Assembly: GCA_937120535.1 (NCBI GenBank) | Contig: CAKZJX010000111.1 | Span: forward strand, 1-64,000 | From: an uncultured Anaerolineae bacterium | GTDB lineage: Bacteria; Chloroflexota; Anaerolineae; Anaerolineales; Villigracilaceae | Reading direction: 5' to 3' | Length of the DNA stretch: 64,000 bases | In this document: positions 1 to 7,691 of the stretch, piece by piece | Layout of the letters: every line of letters begins with the position of its first letter | Position numbering within the stretch: the stretch's first letter is position 1 | Notes under the pieces: generated by a model | Told to the model about the DNA's origin: nothing | Seen by the model: the letters and a program-made list of their open reading frames with translations, nothing else | Database searches by the model: none | Made by a program: the position numbers and the translations under genes

Positions 1-301
1 AAGAGCAACGGGCGCATTGCGCCTGTTCATCGATTTATGCACCAAAGCCCTGGGCCAGCAAAATTTCCCCGCGTCGGCTTCCAGCCGACTTCCATGCCCA
101 GCCTGCGCCGGGCTTCAGCCCTCGCTGGGTCGAGACAGAAGAAGGAGAAACGCTTCGTTTTCTCGTCCTCTATTCGTTGACGGCAATCTCTTGCATTTTC
201 CTCCCATTTCCTCTATACTTCTTCTAACCAATCCTCCCGCCGCAAAGGGGACTCCGTTGACGACTAGCGACTAACGACAACCCCTAACCAAAGGAGCCTC
301 C
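1..301. other. Intergenic region with hairpin and promoter
   Basis: No convincing gene is visible before the first ATG. A small open frame exists, but its translation has no recognisable domain and biased composition. The stretch holds a perfect 7-bp inverted repeat (GTCGGCT/AGCCGAC, 3-nt loop) at 73-89, followed by looser GC-rich inverted segments up to about 135. Short near-tandem units of the CGACTA type lie around 258-276. The hairpin could be a terminator remnant or a REP-like element of an upstream gene outside the window; no T-tract supports a classical terminator. Confidence 0.5.
191..219 (+). promoter_or_regulatory. Putative sigma70-type promoter for the DAO-sfsA operon
   Basis: TTGCAT and TATACT are separated by 17 nt, a good fit to a housekeeping promoter. 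The expected transcript start is near 226, giving a leader of about 75 nt that ends in an AAAGGAG ribosome-binding site before the first ATG. Inference from consensus only. Confidence 0.45.
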
Positions 302-1474
302 ATGTCCTCTCCCACTTTCGACGTTCTGATCATCGGCGGCGGCGCTCACGGCGCCTCGCTCGCCTTCCACCTCGCCGGGCGCGGCATCAAAACGGCCGTG
401 CTCGAAAAACGCCATATCGCCGCCGGCGCCACCGGCCGCTCCAGCGGATTGGTGCGCATGCACTACGACCTGGAACAGGAAGCCGCCCTGGCCTGGGAGT
501 CCTTCCAATGGTTCCGCGACTGGAAAGAGCGCGTCGGCCCCGACCCCTGCGGGTTCACCCGCACCGGCTTCCTGCAACTGGTGCGGCGCGAACACGAGGC
601 CACCCTACGGGCCAACACCGCTATGCTCCAGCGCCTGGGCGTGGCCACCTTCCTGATCACCGCCGACGACGTGCAGCGCCTGGTCCCCGGCCTAGCGACC
701 GATGACTTCGACATAGCCGCCTACGAACCCGAATCGGGCTACGCCGACCCGGTGCTCACCGCCGCCGCCCTGATGAACGCCGCCCGGGCCCGAGGCGCTT
801 CGTTCTTCTCCAACTGTCAGGTGACCGAGATCACGGTTCGTTCCGGACGAGTCACCGGCCTGGTCGCCAGCTGCGGCGTCTTCTCGGCCCCGATCGTGGT
901 CAACGCCGCCGGCGCCTGGGCCGGCGCCGTCTGCCGCCTGGCCGGCCTCGACCTGCCGATCGGCACCTGGAGCCACGACGTGATGTACGTGGTCCGACCG
1001 CCGGCCCTGCGCCTGCCCCACCCGACGGTGATTGACTTCCCCAACCTGATGTACTTCCGCCCCGAAGGGCACCTCACCCTGGTCGGCTTGGAGGACGGCA
1101 ACCCGCTGAACGAGGACCCCGAGGGCGACACCTCACACGCCCGTCCGGGCTTTGTCGATCGGGCGATCGAGCGCCTGTGTCGCCGTCTGCCGGCTATGGA
1201 AGGCGGCGCCCTTCACTCTGGGCACGGCGGCTACGACGGCATCACCCCCGATCAACACCCGGTCATCGGTCCGATAGGCCCAGAAGGCTTCTGGCTGGAC
1301 TGCGGCTTCAGCGGCACCGGCTTCAAGATCTCGCCGGCCGTTGGCCTGTGCTTGGCCGAATGGATCGTAGACGGCGCGCCCAAGACCGTGGACATCACCG
1401 TCTTCCATCCGCAGCGGCTGCTAGAGGGCCGGCGTCTGGTCGGTCAGCATCCCTACGGCGACATCTGGCTGTGA
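302..1474 (+). CDS. FAD-dependent oxidoreductase, DAO/sarcosine oxidase beta type
   Basis: The 390-residue product belongs to the D-amino-acid oxidase superfamily. These are soluble flavoproteins that oxidise amine or amino-acid substrates. A Rossmann FAD site (GGGAHG, residues 12-17) lies at the N-terminus. A C-terminal GFSGTGFK segment (about residues 340-347) is typical of the sarcosine oxidase beta and glycine oxidase group. The length fits a single-subunit member. The start has a good AAAGGAG site upstream, and the stop overlaps the start of the next gene (GTGA), so the two are probably translationally coupled. The substrate cannot be read from sequence; proline, sarcosine, glycine or opine oxidation are all possible. 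The family is certain, the reaction is not. Confidence 0.85.
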   Translation: MSSPTFDVLIIGGGAHGASLAFHLAGRGIKTAVLEKRHIAAGATGRSSGLVRMHYDLEQEAALAWESFQWFRDWKERVGPDPCGFTRTGFLQLVRREHEATLRANTAMLQRLGVATFLITADDVQRLVPGLATDDFDIAAYEPESGYADPVLTAAALMNAARARGASFFSNCQVTEITVRSGRVTGLVASCGVFSAPIVVNAAGAWAGAVCRLAGLDLPIGTWSHDVMYVVRPPALRLPHPTVIDFPNLMYFRPEGHLTLVGLEDGNPLNEDPEGDTSHARPGFVDRAIERLCRRLPAMEGGALHSGHGGYDGITPDQHPVIGPIGPEGFWLDCGFSGTGFKISPAVGLCLAEWIVDGAPKTVDITVFHPQRLLEGRRLVGQHPYGDIWL

Positions 1475-2673
1475 GCGTCGGCAGCGCCTCCGCCGATCCG
1501 CTGGCCGGCTTCCCGAGCGCCGGCCTGGACGGCCTGGAGCGGGCCCTCTTCCTGGGCCGGCCCAACCGCTTTCTGGTCGAATGCCGCCTAGGGGATGGCA
1601 CCGTGCTGGCCCATCTTCCCAACCCGGGCCGGCTGTGGGAGTTGCTGCTTCCGGGCCGCGTCCTCTACCTCCGGCGTCGTCCCGAGCCGGCGGCGGGCGG
1701 CACGGCCTACGTGGTCCTAGCGGTGGAACGTCAGGGCCGGCCGATCTTCCTCCACACCGCCCTGACCAACCGCGTCGCCGCCTTCCTGATCGAACAGGGG
1801 GCCGTTGGCCCTTTGCAAGGCTACCGCATCCTGCGTCGTGAGGTGCCGCAGGGCCGGCGTCGCTACGACTTCCTGCTCGAGCGTTGCGGCCACACCATGC
1901 TGCTCGAAGTCAAATCCTGCACCCTGATGGGCCGGCGCATCGCCCTCTTCCCCGATGCGGTCACCGAGCGCGGCGCCGATCATCTGCTCCATCTGGCCGG
2001 TGGCCCCCAGGGCGGGCCGGCCTCCTCCCCCGCCAACGCCGTCCTCTTCCTGGTCCACTCCGATCGCGTGGACTACTTCCTCCCCGACTACCACACCGAT
2101 CTGGCCTTCTCTCAGGCGCTCTACCGCCTCCGTCATCGGCTGCTGGTGATCGCCCATGCGGTCAGCTGGGACCCACAGCTGGCCCTCGAAGGCCCGGGCA
2201 AAGCGCTCTCCCTCCCCTGGCACATCCTGGAGCACGAGATGGCCGACCGCGGCAGCTACCTGCTGATCCTGCGCCTCGACCATCCGCAGACCTTTACCAT
2301 TGGTTCGCTGGGCGAGCGATTCTTCCCAGCCGGCTACTACGTCTACGTCGGCTCGGCGCTGCGCAATCTCTCCGCCCGTCTGGCGCGCCACGCCCGTCGT
2401 CGCAAGACCTCCTTCTGGCACATTGACTACCTGCGCGCCGTGGCCGACCTCACGCACCGCATCCCGATCCGGGCCGGCGACGACCTGGAATGCTCGATCG
2501 CCGCCTCCCTACACCCCCTAGCCGATCTACCCATCCCCGGCTTTGGCAGCTCCGACTGTGCCTGTCCTACCCACCTCTTCCACTTTCACGACCACCCACT
2601 CCGCCGCCCCGACTTCATAGATCTCCTCCTCCACTGGCGCATCAACCGCATCGAAACCCGTTACTCCCTTTAA
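1471..2673 (+). CDS. sfsA: SfsA-like nuclease domain fused to DUF123 (GIY-YIG-like) domain
   Basis: I chose the GTG that overlaps the preceding stop codon, because residues further upstream in this frame are only a shadow of the DAO gene. That gives 400 residues. The first ~235 match the SfsA family, with an N-terminal OB-like part and a nuclease-like core including the YDF and LEVKSCTL segments. SfsA was named for sugar fermentation stimulation and is now annotated as a DNA/RNA nuclease. Residues ~255-375 are a DUF123 domain (GSYLLIL near its start, AGYYVYVGSA, and a cysteine/histidine-containing tail). DUF123 is related to GIY-YIG nucleases and is sometimes found joined to endonuclease III. 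The fusion suggests a two-module nucleic-acid processing enzyme. Its link to the upstream flavoprotein is unclear. Confidence 0.8.
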   Translation: MSVGSASADPLAGFPSAGLDGLERALFLGRPNRFLVECRLGDGTVLAHLPNPGRLWELLLPGRVLYLRRRPEPAAGGTAYVVLAVERQGRPIFLHTALTNRVAAFLIEQGAVGPLQGYRILRREVPQGRRRYDFLLERCGHTMLLEVKSCTLMGRRIALFPDAVTERGADHLLHLAGGPQGGPASSPANAVLFLVHSDRVDYFLPDYHTDLAFSQALYRLRHRLLVIAHAVSWDPQLALEGPGKALSLPWHILEHEMADRGSYLLILRLDHPQTFTIGSLGERFFPAGYYVYVGSALRNLSARLARHARRRKTSFWHIDYLRAVADLTHRIPIRAGDDLECSIAASLHPLADLPIPGFGSSDCACPTHLFHFHDHPLRRPDFIDLLLHWRINRIETRYSL

Positions 2674-2694
2674 GCAACCTGTGAAATCTGTGGC

Positions 2695-3459
2695 CTAAGA
2701 CAACCTCCCAATCATCCCCTTCACCGCCTCCCTCAACTCCGGCACATAATCATACACCGGCACCCCCAACCGATCGGCCTCCTGCACCTTCAAATCAGCC
2801 GGCAGATACCCCAACAACGGCAACCCGAGCGACTCCGCCTCCAAGAAGCGCACCTCCTCCTCGTTCCGCACCTTATTCCCCACCAGATACAGGCGCTGCA
2901 AACCGATATCGTTGGCCAACTTCTTGATATGTGCGGCCGTGCCCAAACTGCGTCGCGTCGGCTCGGCCACCACCAACAACGCATCCACGAAATCCACCGT
3001 TGCCCGCCCCAAGTGCTCCACGCCGGCGTACATATCTAACAACAACACATCCTCCCGGCGCAGCAACAAATGCGTGAACAACGCCTTGAGCAGCGCCGAC
3101 TCCGGGCAAATACACCCCGTCCCCCCGACGTCCACCGCCCCCATCTCCAACAGACGCACCCCGCGATGGACCACACTGAACCGCTCGGGCAGATCGTCCA
3201 CCCGTGGGTTGAGCGAGAAGAACCCGCCGATCGTTCCCGGTTTTGCGCCGGTTCGCTCCTCGATCAAATCCTCCATCTCAGCGATCGGCCGTAGCCCTGT
3301 CCGCAACTCGGGCGGGAACCCCAGCGCCCCTGCCAAGCACGGGCTAGGATCGGCGTCCACCGCCAGCACCTGCCGGCCGGCATCGGCATACGCTTGCGCC
3401 ATCAGCGCCGTCAACGTCGTCTTGCCCACCCCACCCTTTCCGGTCACAGCAATCTTCAT
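2695..3459 (-). CDS. cooC: CooC-type CO dehydrogenase maturation ATPase
   Basis: CooC is a MinD/ParA-like ATPase that uses ATP binding and hydrolysis to insert nickel into the C-cluster of CO dehydrogenase. The product is 254 residues. It has a deviant Walker A motif (GKGGVGKTT, residues 7-15), the switch-type DADP (about 35-38) and a CxC pair (Cys116, Cys118) that matches the metal-binding cysteines of characterised CooC. The start was set by a GGAGAG site five bases upstream; a longer frame exists but has no good site. It lies more than 30 kb from the cooS gene it presumably serves and is divergent from a glycosyltransferase gene. AcsF, the ACS/CODH-operon homologue, is an alternative name for the same family. 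Confidence 0.88.
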   Translation of the reverse strand: MKIAVTGKGGVGKTTLTALMAQAYADAGRQVLAVDADPSPCLAGALGFPPELRTGLRPIAEMEDLIEERTGAKPGTIGGFFSLNPRVDDLPERFSVVHRGVRLLEMGAVDVGGTGCICPESALLKALFTHLLLRREDVLLLDMYAGVEHLGRATVDFVDALLVVAEPTRRSLGTAAHIKKLANDIGLQRLYLVGNKVRNEEEVRFLEAESLGLPLLGYLPADLKVQEADRLGVPVYDYVPELREAVKGMIGRLS

Positions 3460-3524
3460 CGCAACTCTCCTGTTCCATGATATGATCCTCTTTCCAAAAC
3501 CAAGATTACCACATTTTCGCCCCA

Positions 3525-5039
3525 ATGGTATCCCCGCTACAGCAACTTCTCCGCCAAAGAGCCAGCTTGCGCTGGCCACCCAAGGCCGATGTCGTTCACC
3601 TCGCCCTGCTCAGCGCCGTGATCCTGGTCGGAGCGTGGCTGCGCGCCTCCTTGCTCCACAAACCCATCCAATACGACGAAGCCTACACCTACCTGTACTT
3701 TGCCTCGCGGCCGTTGCCGGCCCTCCTGGCCGACTACAGTGCGCCCAACAACCACCTCTTCCACACCCTTCTGGTGGCTCTCTCCTCCCGTCTGCTAGGA
3801 GCTGCGCCATGGACTCTGCGTCTGCCGGCCTTCCTAGCTGGCGTATTGACCATCCCTGCCGCCTACCTCCTCGTCCGTCGTCTTGGATCGGCCCACCAAG
3901 CCCTAGCAGCCGCAGCCCTAGTGGCCCTTGCCCCCAACTTGATTGACTACTCCGCCAACGGACGCGGCTACACCTTGATCGTCCTCTTCGCCCTTCTGCT
4001 AGCCTACCTAGCGACCCACCTGACAGAACATCCCACCCCGCGCTGCTGGCTTGCCTATAGCCTAGTCCTAGCCCTGGGCATGCACACCATCCCCATCTTC
4101 CTTTACACGGCGGTTGGCGTCTCGCTATGGATGATGGCCATCCACCTGACCGATCCGCTTCCCTGGCCCGAGCGCCGGCGGCGTCTGCTCTGGTTAGCAT
4201 ACGCCTCGCTTCTCGCCGGCCTACTCACCCTACTACTCTACTCGCCGGTCCTCCTGGTCGGCACAGGCTGGCGGTCCCTGATCGCCAACGACATCGTTGC
4301 CTCTCGAAGCTGGCCGGTCTTCCTAGCCGATGCTCTGCCGCGCTTCCACCGTGCCATTCTGGCCTGGATGACCGGTTTCCCCCCGGCAACCAACGGAGGA
4401 CTGCTGATCGGTTTCCTGATCTCCCTAACCTTCCACCGCCGCCTCACCCGCCAACGCTATCCGCTGATGATCTTTCTGATTCTCGGTTTCCTCCTCGTGA
4501 TCATCCTGCAACGGGTGATCCCCCTGCCTCGCGTTTGGCTCTCCCTCTACGCCTTCTACCTGATCTTCGCCGCCAGCGGCCTGATCGGAGTCGTCGAACG
4601 CCTTCCCATTCGTAAGGACGCCCGCTGGCTAGATCTCCTCATCCTGCTCGGAGCGGTTGTCATCCTAATCACCTCCTCCATCCCAGCAAAGATTCAGATC
4701 ATCGCCCATCGCGACTCGCCAGAAGAACAACTGGCTGCCTACCTAGCCGAGACCCTCCAACCGACCGACACCCTGATCGCCGTCCCGCCGGTCGACATTC
4801 AAACCGCCTACTACCTCGCCCTGCACGGCGTTCCACTTGACCGACTCTATCGGCCGGCCCAACCGCGCCCCATCCAAAACGCCCTGGTCCTAGTGCGCCT
4901 CACCACCCAACACAACACCCTACTGGACGTGCTAGACTACTACAACCTGCGCCAGCAGCTGATCCCCCAAAAGGCGCGGCTGATCTACGAATACGGCCCC
5001 CTACAACTCTACTCCCTCCCCGCCCAGTTCACACCCTGA
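3525..5039 (+). CDS. Multi-pass membrane glycosyltransferase, GT39/PMT-like
   Basis: The 504-residue protein has a run of hydrophobic segments throughout its first ~400 residues and a soluble C-terminal tail. An acidic YDEAYTY segment in the first periplasmic loop (about residues 47-53), followed by a PNNH motif, is characteristic of GT-C enzymes such as protein mannosyltransferases and ArnT-like proteins, which use polyprenyl-phosphate sugars. It probably transfers a sugar onto a lipid, glycan or protein outside the membrane. Only 2 bp separate its stop from the convergent radical SAM gene, and 65 bp separate its start from cooC. The acceptor cannot be predicted. Confidence 0.72.
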   Translation: MVSPLQQLLRQRASLRWPPKADVVHLALLSAVILVGAWLRASLLHKPIQYDEAYTYLYFASRPLPALLADYSAPNNHLFHTLLVALSSRLLGAAPWTLRLPAFLAGVLTIPAAYLLVRRLGSAHQALAAAALVALAPNLIDYSANGRGYTLIVLFALLLAYLATHLTEHPTPRCWLAYSLVLALGMHTIPIFLYTAVGVSLWMMAIHLTDPLPWPERRRRLLWLAYASLLAGLLTLLLYSPVLLVGTGWRSLIANDIVASRSWPVFLADALPRFHRAILAWMTGFPPATNGGLLIGFLISLTFHRRLTRQRYPLMIFLILGFLLVIILQRVIPLPRVWLSLYAFYLIFAASGLIGVVERLPIRKDARWLDLLILLGAVVILITSSIPAKIQIIAHRDSPEEQLAAYLAETLQPTDTLIAVPPVDIQTAYYLALHGVPLDRLYRPAQPRPIQNALVLVRLTTQHNTLLDVLDYYNLRQQLIPQKARLIYEYGPLQLYSLPAQFTP

Positions 5040-5041
5040 CC

Positions 5042-5989
5042 TCAGCCCACCTCCCTTATCGGATACGTATACCCACCCGGCACCGGCATGCGGCTCTCCA
5101 GATACGTCAACACATATTGCCCACAATTGCTGCCCACGGCGTTCTCCTCCACCTCGCCGATGCTCACCAACACCTCATAACCGGCCTGGGTCAGCGCATC
5201 CACCACTGTCTGAGCCGACTCAGGGCGATATGGATCGATGCGCGACGTCAGGCGGTTCATCGTCGCCCGAACCGTCGGATTGAGCTGCGTCAACTTGATG
5301 AAATATCGCTGCGGGTCAAAATAACGCCGCAACACATCTGCCTCGACCGGCGCCTGAGCGGCCAACGCAAAGTTCAACGTGATCTTGCGATCCCCTGCTT
5401 GATAAAACCGATCTCCATACTGCGCCATGCGGGCCAAATCCCAGGTGCGCACCGGAATCAAACGCTGTCGCAGCGACCAATCCGTCGTATGCACCGAGAA
5501 CTGAAACTGAAAACGTCCGCCCGAATACAGGCGATTCTTGATATCCAACAAACGCTCAAAGAACGACTCCCTGCCGTGGGGTGCGATCGTCGAGATCGAG
5601 GGCATCAAGTGCCGGGTCCGATAGCGACGCGGCAACTCCTCCAACGCATCCAACACGGCCGGGTTCAACGCTGGTTCGCCCATGCGAGCGAACTGAATCT
5701 TGAACTTCTCGGCCGGCACCTCTCCGCTCGGAAACCACTCTCGGATCATATAGTCAATCTGGGCCAGGATTTCCTCAGCCGTCAACCGGCCGCGATACTG
5801 GCCGCCGGCATCGCAAAACAAACACCGCACCGGACAGCCGTACAACGTAGAGACCATCAAAATCCAGCGCTCCTGACGGCGATACGGCGGCTGACAAGCC
5901 TCCACAAACTCGATCAGCCGGCCCTCGCCCATATCAGCCATATACACCGTTGCCAGATCGGGATTTTCAGTCTTCGCAACAATCTTCAT
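5042..5989 (-). CDS. RlmN/Cfr-like radical SAM protein lacking the resolving cysteine
   Basis: This is a radical S-adenosylmethionine protein of 315 residues with a CxxxCxxC cluster motif (Cys52, Cys56, Cys59; GCPVRCLFC). The surrounding sequence and a C-terminal NCGQ segment (Cys289) resemble the dual-specificity methylases RlmN and Cfr, where that cysteine carries the methyl group. The other essential cysteine of RlmN, seven residues before the cluster, is Met45 here. The N-terminal RNA-binding domain of RlmN is also absent. The start at 5989 has a GAGGA site and leaves a 23-nt overlap with the upstream flavoprotein gene, so the two are co-translated. A function in rRNA methylation is doubtful; a different substrate is more likely. 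Confidence 0.75.
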   Translation of the reverse strand: MKIVAKTENPDLATVYMADMGEGRLIEFVEACQPPYRRQERWILMVSTLYGCPVRCLFCDAGGQYRGRLTAEEILAQIDYMIREWFPSGEVPAEKFKIQFARMGEPALNPAVLDALEELPRRYRTRHLMPSISTIAPHGRESFFERLLDIKNRLYSGGRFQFQFSVHTTDWSLRQRLIPVRTWDLARMAQYGDRFYQAGDRKITLNFALAAQAPVEADVLRRYFDPQRYFIKLTQLNPTVRATMNRLTSRIDPYRPESAQTVVDALTQAGYEVLVSIGEVEENAVGSNCGQYVLTYLESRMPVPGGYTYPIREVG

Positions 5990-6875
5990 AGAGCATCCTC
6001 GCATACAATTGCATAGCTGCACGTAGTCCATCTCCTACGGCAATTGCTGTCTGCCGCAACCGGCCGTTCGCCACATCGCCGATCAAATACAACCGCCCCT
6101 GGGCGACCAACGTCGCCTGTTGCTCAAGCACGCTCTCGCCCAAAAACCCCAAATTCAGGACCCGGCCGATGGCGAACAGCACATACTCTGCCGCAAGCGT
6201 GGTCGGCTTCCCATCCGGCCCCTCCATCTCCACCACCAGCGGAGCATCTGGGCGCCCATCCCGCACTTCCCGGACGGTAAACCCCACCCAACGGCTGATC
6301 AACGGATCTTGCTGAGCGCGTTCCAAAAGCAGCGACAGACATTTTACCGATTCCTTGCGCTGCAAAATAGTGACGAAATTCCCGCCTTTTGTCAGGTTCA
6401 ACGCATAATCAAATGCTGCATCCCCCGCACCGACGATCACCACCCTCTGCCGGCGTTTCTTGAGCAGCGGCCACACCTCGGTGTACACCCGATGCCTCAC
6501 CTTCGGCTGAATCCTCTCCGGCAAGGATTGCGCCACCGTGCCGCTCGCCACCACCAGATACTCGCTAGAGCGCGTAGCCCGATCGCTGATCACCACAAAC
6601 CCCCTGCCCTGGTCCCACTCCACACGCTGCACCTGCTCGCGCACCACATGTACCCCCCAATGCCGCGCTTGCCGCCACATCCGGTAAACCAGCTTGGGCC
6701 CAGGAATTCCATAAGGAAAGCCGGGATAATTCTCCACAAAATTAGCGTTCAACAACAAGCCGCCAGGCCGACGCTGTTCCAACACCAAGGGCGACATCCC
6801 GTAACGTCGAAGCTGAATGGCACAAGCCATCCCCGCCGGCCCACAGCCGATAATAATCGGTTCATCGGGTTTCAT
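5967..6875 (-). CDS. Thioredoxin-reductase-like FAD/NAD(P) oxidoreductase without CxxC
   Basis: The 302-residue product has the two-dinucleotide-fold layout of thioredoxin reductase. A FAD motif (GCGPAG, 10-15) is followed by a NENYPGFP-like segment, a central NAD(P) motif (VGAGDAAFDYA, ~148-157) and a C-terminal GDV motif. Where thioredoxin reductase has its redox CATC, this protein has RVYTEVW, so it cannot be a conventional thiol reductase. It is closer in logic to ferredoxin/flavodoxin-NAD(P) reductases. It is the first gene of a two-gene operon with the radical SAM protein and is a plausible electron donor to it. The start is uncertain: an alternative GTG lies 15 bases upstream, and no site is ideally spaced. 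Confidence 0.75.
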   Translation of the reverse strand: MKPDEPIIIGCGPAGMACAIQLRRYGMSPLVLEQRRPGGLLLNANFVENYPGFPYGIPGPKLVYRMWRQARHWGVHVVREQVQRVEWDQGRGFVVISDRATRSSEYLVVASGTVAQSLPERIQPKVRHRVYTEVWPLLKKRRQRVVIVGAGDAAFDYALNLTKGGNFVTILQRKESVKCLSLLLERAQQDPLISRWVGFTVREVRDGRPDAPLVVEMEGPDGKPTTLAAEYVLFAIGRVLNLGFLGESVLEQQATLVAQGRLYLIGDVANGRLRQTAIAVGDGLRAAMQLYARMLYEDCCED

Positions 6876-7020
6876 CCTTCTCTGTTCCACTCCTCTTGAT
6901 ATCGCTACCACACACAATTAACGACCGATACACGATCGGCCATCACTCCGTCTGGCCACCCCCATCACACACATGATCCACCCAGACCACCCAACGTTGC
7001 CCTGCCCAACTCCTTGTCCC

Positions 7021-7048
7021 TTAACATTTCTCATCTTCGGCGTATAAT
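7021..7048 (+). promoter_or_regulatory. Putative sigma70-type promoter for the nitroreductase-acd operon
   Basis: TTAACA and a perfect TATAAT are separated by 16 nt. The transcript would start near 7055, leaving a pyrimidine-rich leader of about 57 nt without an obvious Shine-Dalgarno sequence. This is the best-looking promoter in the left half of the window. Confidence 0.55.
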
Positions 7049-7111
7049 CCATTATACTTGATTTATCCCTACTCCACTACCTACCATCCCCTATCCCTAC
7101 GATCCACTCCT

Positions 7112-7624
7112 ATGAACGTTCTCGAAGCCATCCGCCTCAAACGCGCTGTTCGCCAATTCCAAGATCGTCCCCTGCCGACCGAAGCCATCTATACCATCCT
7201 CAACGCCGGCCGGCGGGCACAGTCCTCCAAAAACCGCCAAGCCTGGCGCTTCATCGCCATCACCGAACGACCCATCCTCCAAGCCCTGGCCGAATGCGGC
7301 GAATGGGCCGGCCATCTGGCCCAAGCTGCCCTGGGCGTAGCCATCCTCACCCCGGACCCCCGAGAGCGCTTCCAATACCTGTTCGATGCCGGCCAAGCGG
7401 CTGCCTACATGCAACTTGCCGCCTGGGCACTGGGCATCGGCTCCTGCCTGGCCTCGATCTACGACGGCGAACGGGCGCGCTCCATCCTGGGCCTCCCGCC
7501 CGAATGGCACCTGTACATCGCCATCTCCTTCGGCTACCCCCTCGACCCGAGCTTGCTCTCCGCCCCTCCCAAAAAAAGCGGCCGCGCCCCCCTGGACGAA
7601 CTCGTCCATTGGCAACGCTGGTGA
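7112..7624 (+). CDS. Nitroreductase family protein
   Basis: A 170-residue FMN-dependent nitroreductase-fold protein. It opens with the family signature (residues ~6-17, RLKRAVRQFQ) and carries the conserved QSSKNRQ and GIGSCL segments. Members reduce nitro compounds, quinones or enones with NAD(P)H, or act in flavin and cofactor metabolism. The ATG used here matches the family start; a longer frame begins inside the promoter region and is rejected. It leads an operon that continues with the acyl-CoA synthetase after a 67-bp gap. Substrate unknown. Confidence 0.8.
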   Translation: MNVLEAIRLKRAVRQFQDRPLPTEAIYTILNAGRRAQSSKNRQAWRFIAITERPILQALAECGEWAGHLAQAALGVAILTPDPRERFQYLFDAGQAAAYMQLAAWALGIGSCLASIYDGERARSILGLPPEWHLYIAISFGYPLDPSLLSAPPKKSGRAPLDELVHWQRW

Positions 7625-7691
7625 CTTGCCCCAAGCGCCTCTGCCATCCTTGCCCACTACCCCCATTCCATCCTCACCTCTGCGCCCATCC

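Noticed and set aside
17-274. Open frame of 85 codons at the window start
   Set aside because: No domain, no ribosome-binding site, low-complexity composition; overlaps the promoter and hairpin region.
1177-1470. Earlier ATG start for the SfsA-DUF123 protein
   Set aside because: The upstream segment translates the DAO gene in a wrong frame; the family start fits the GTG at 1471.
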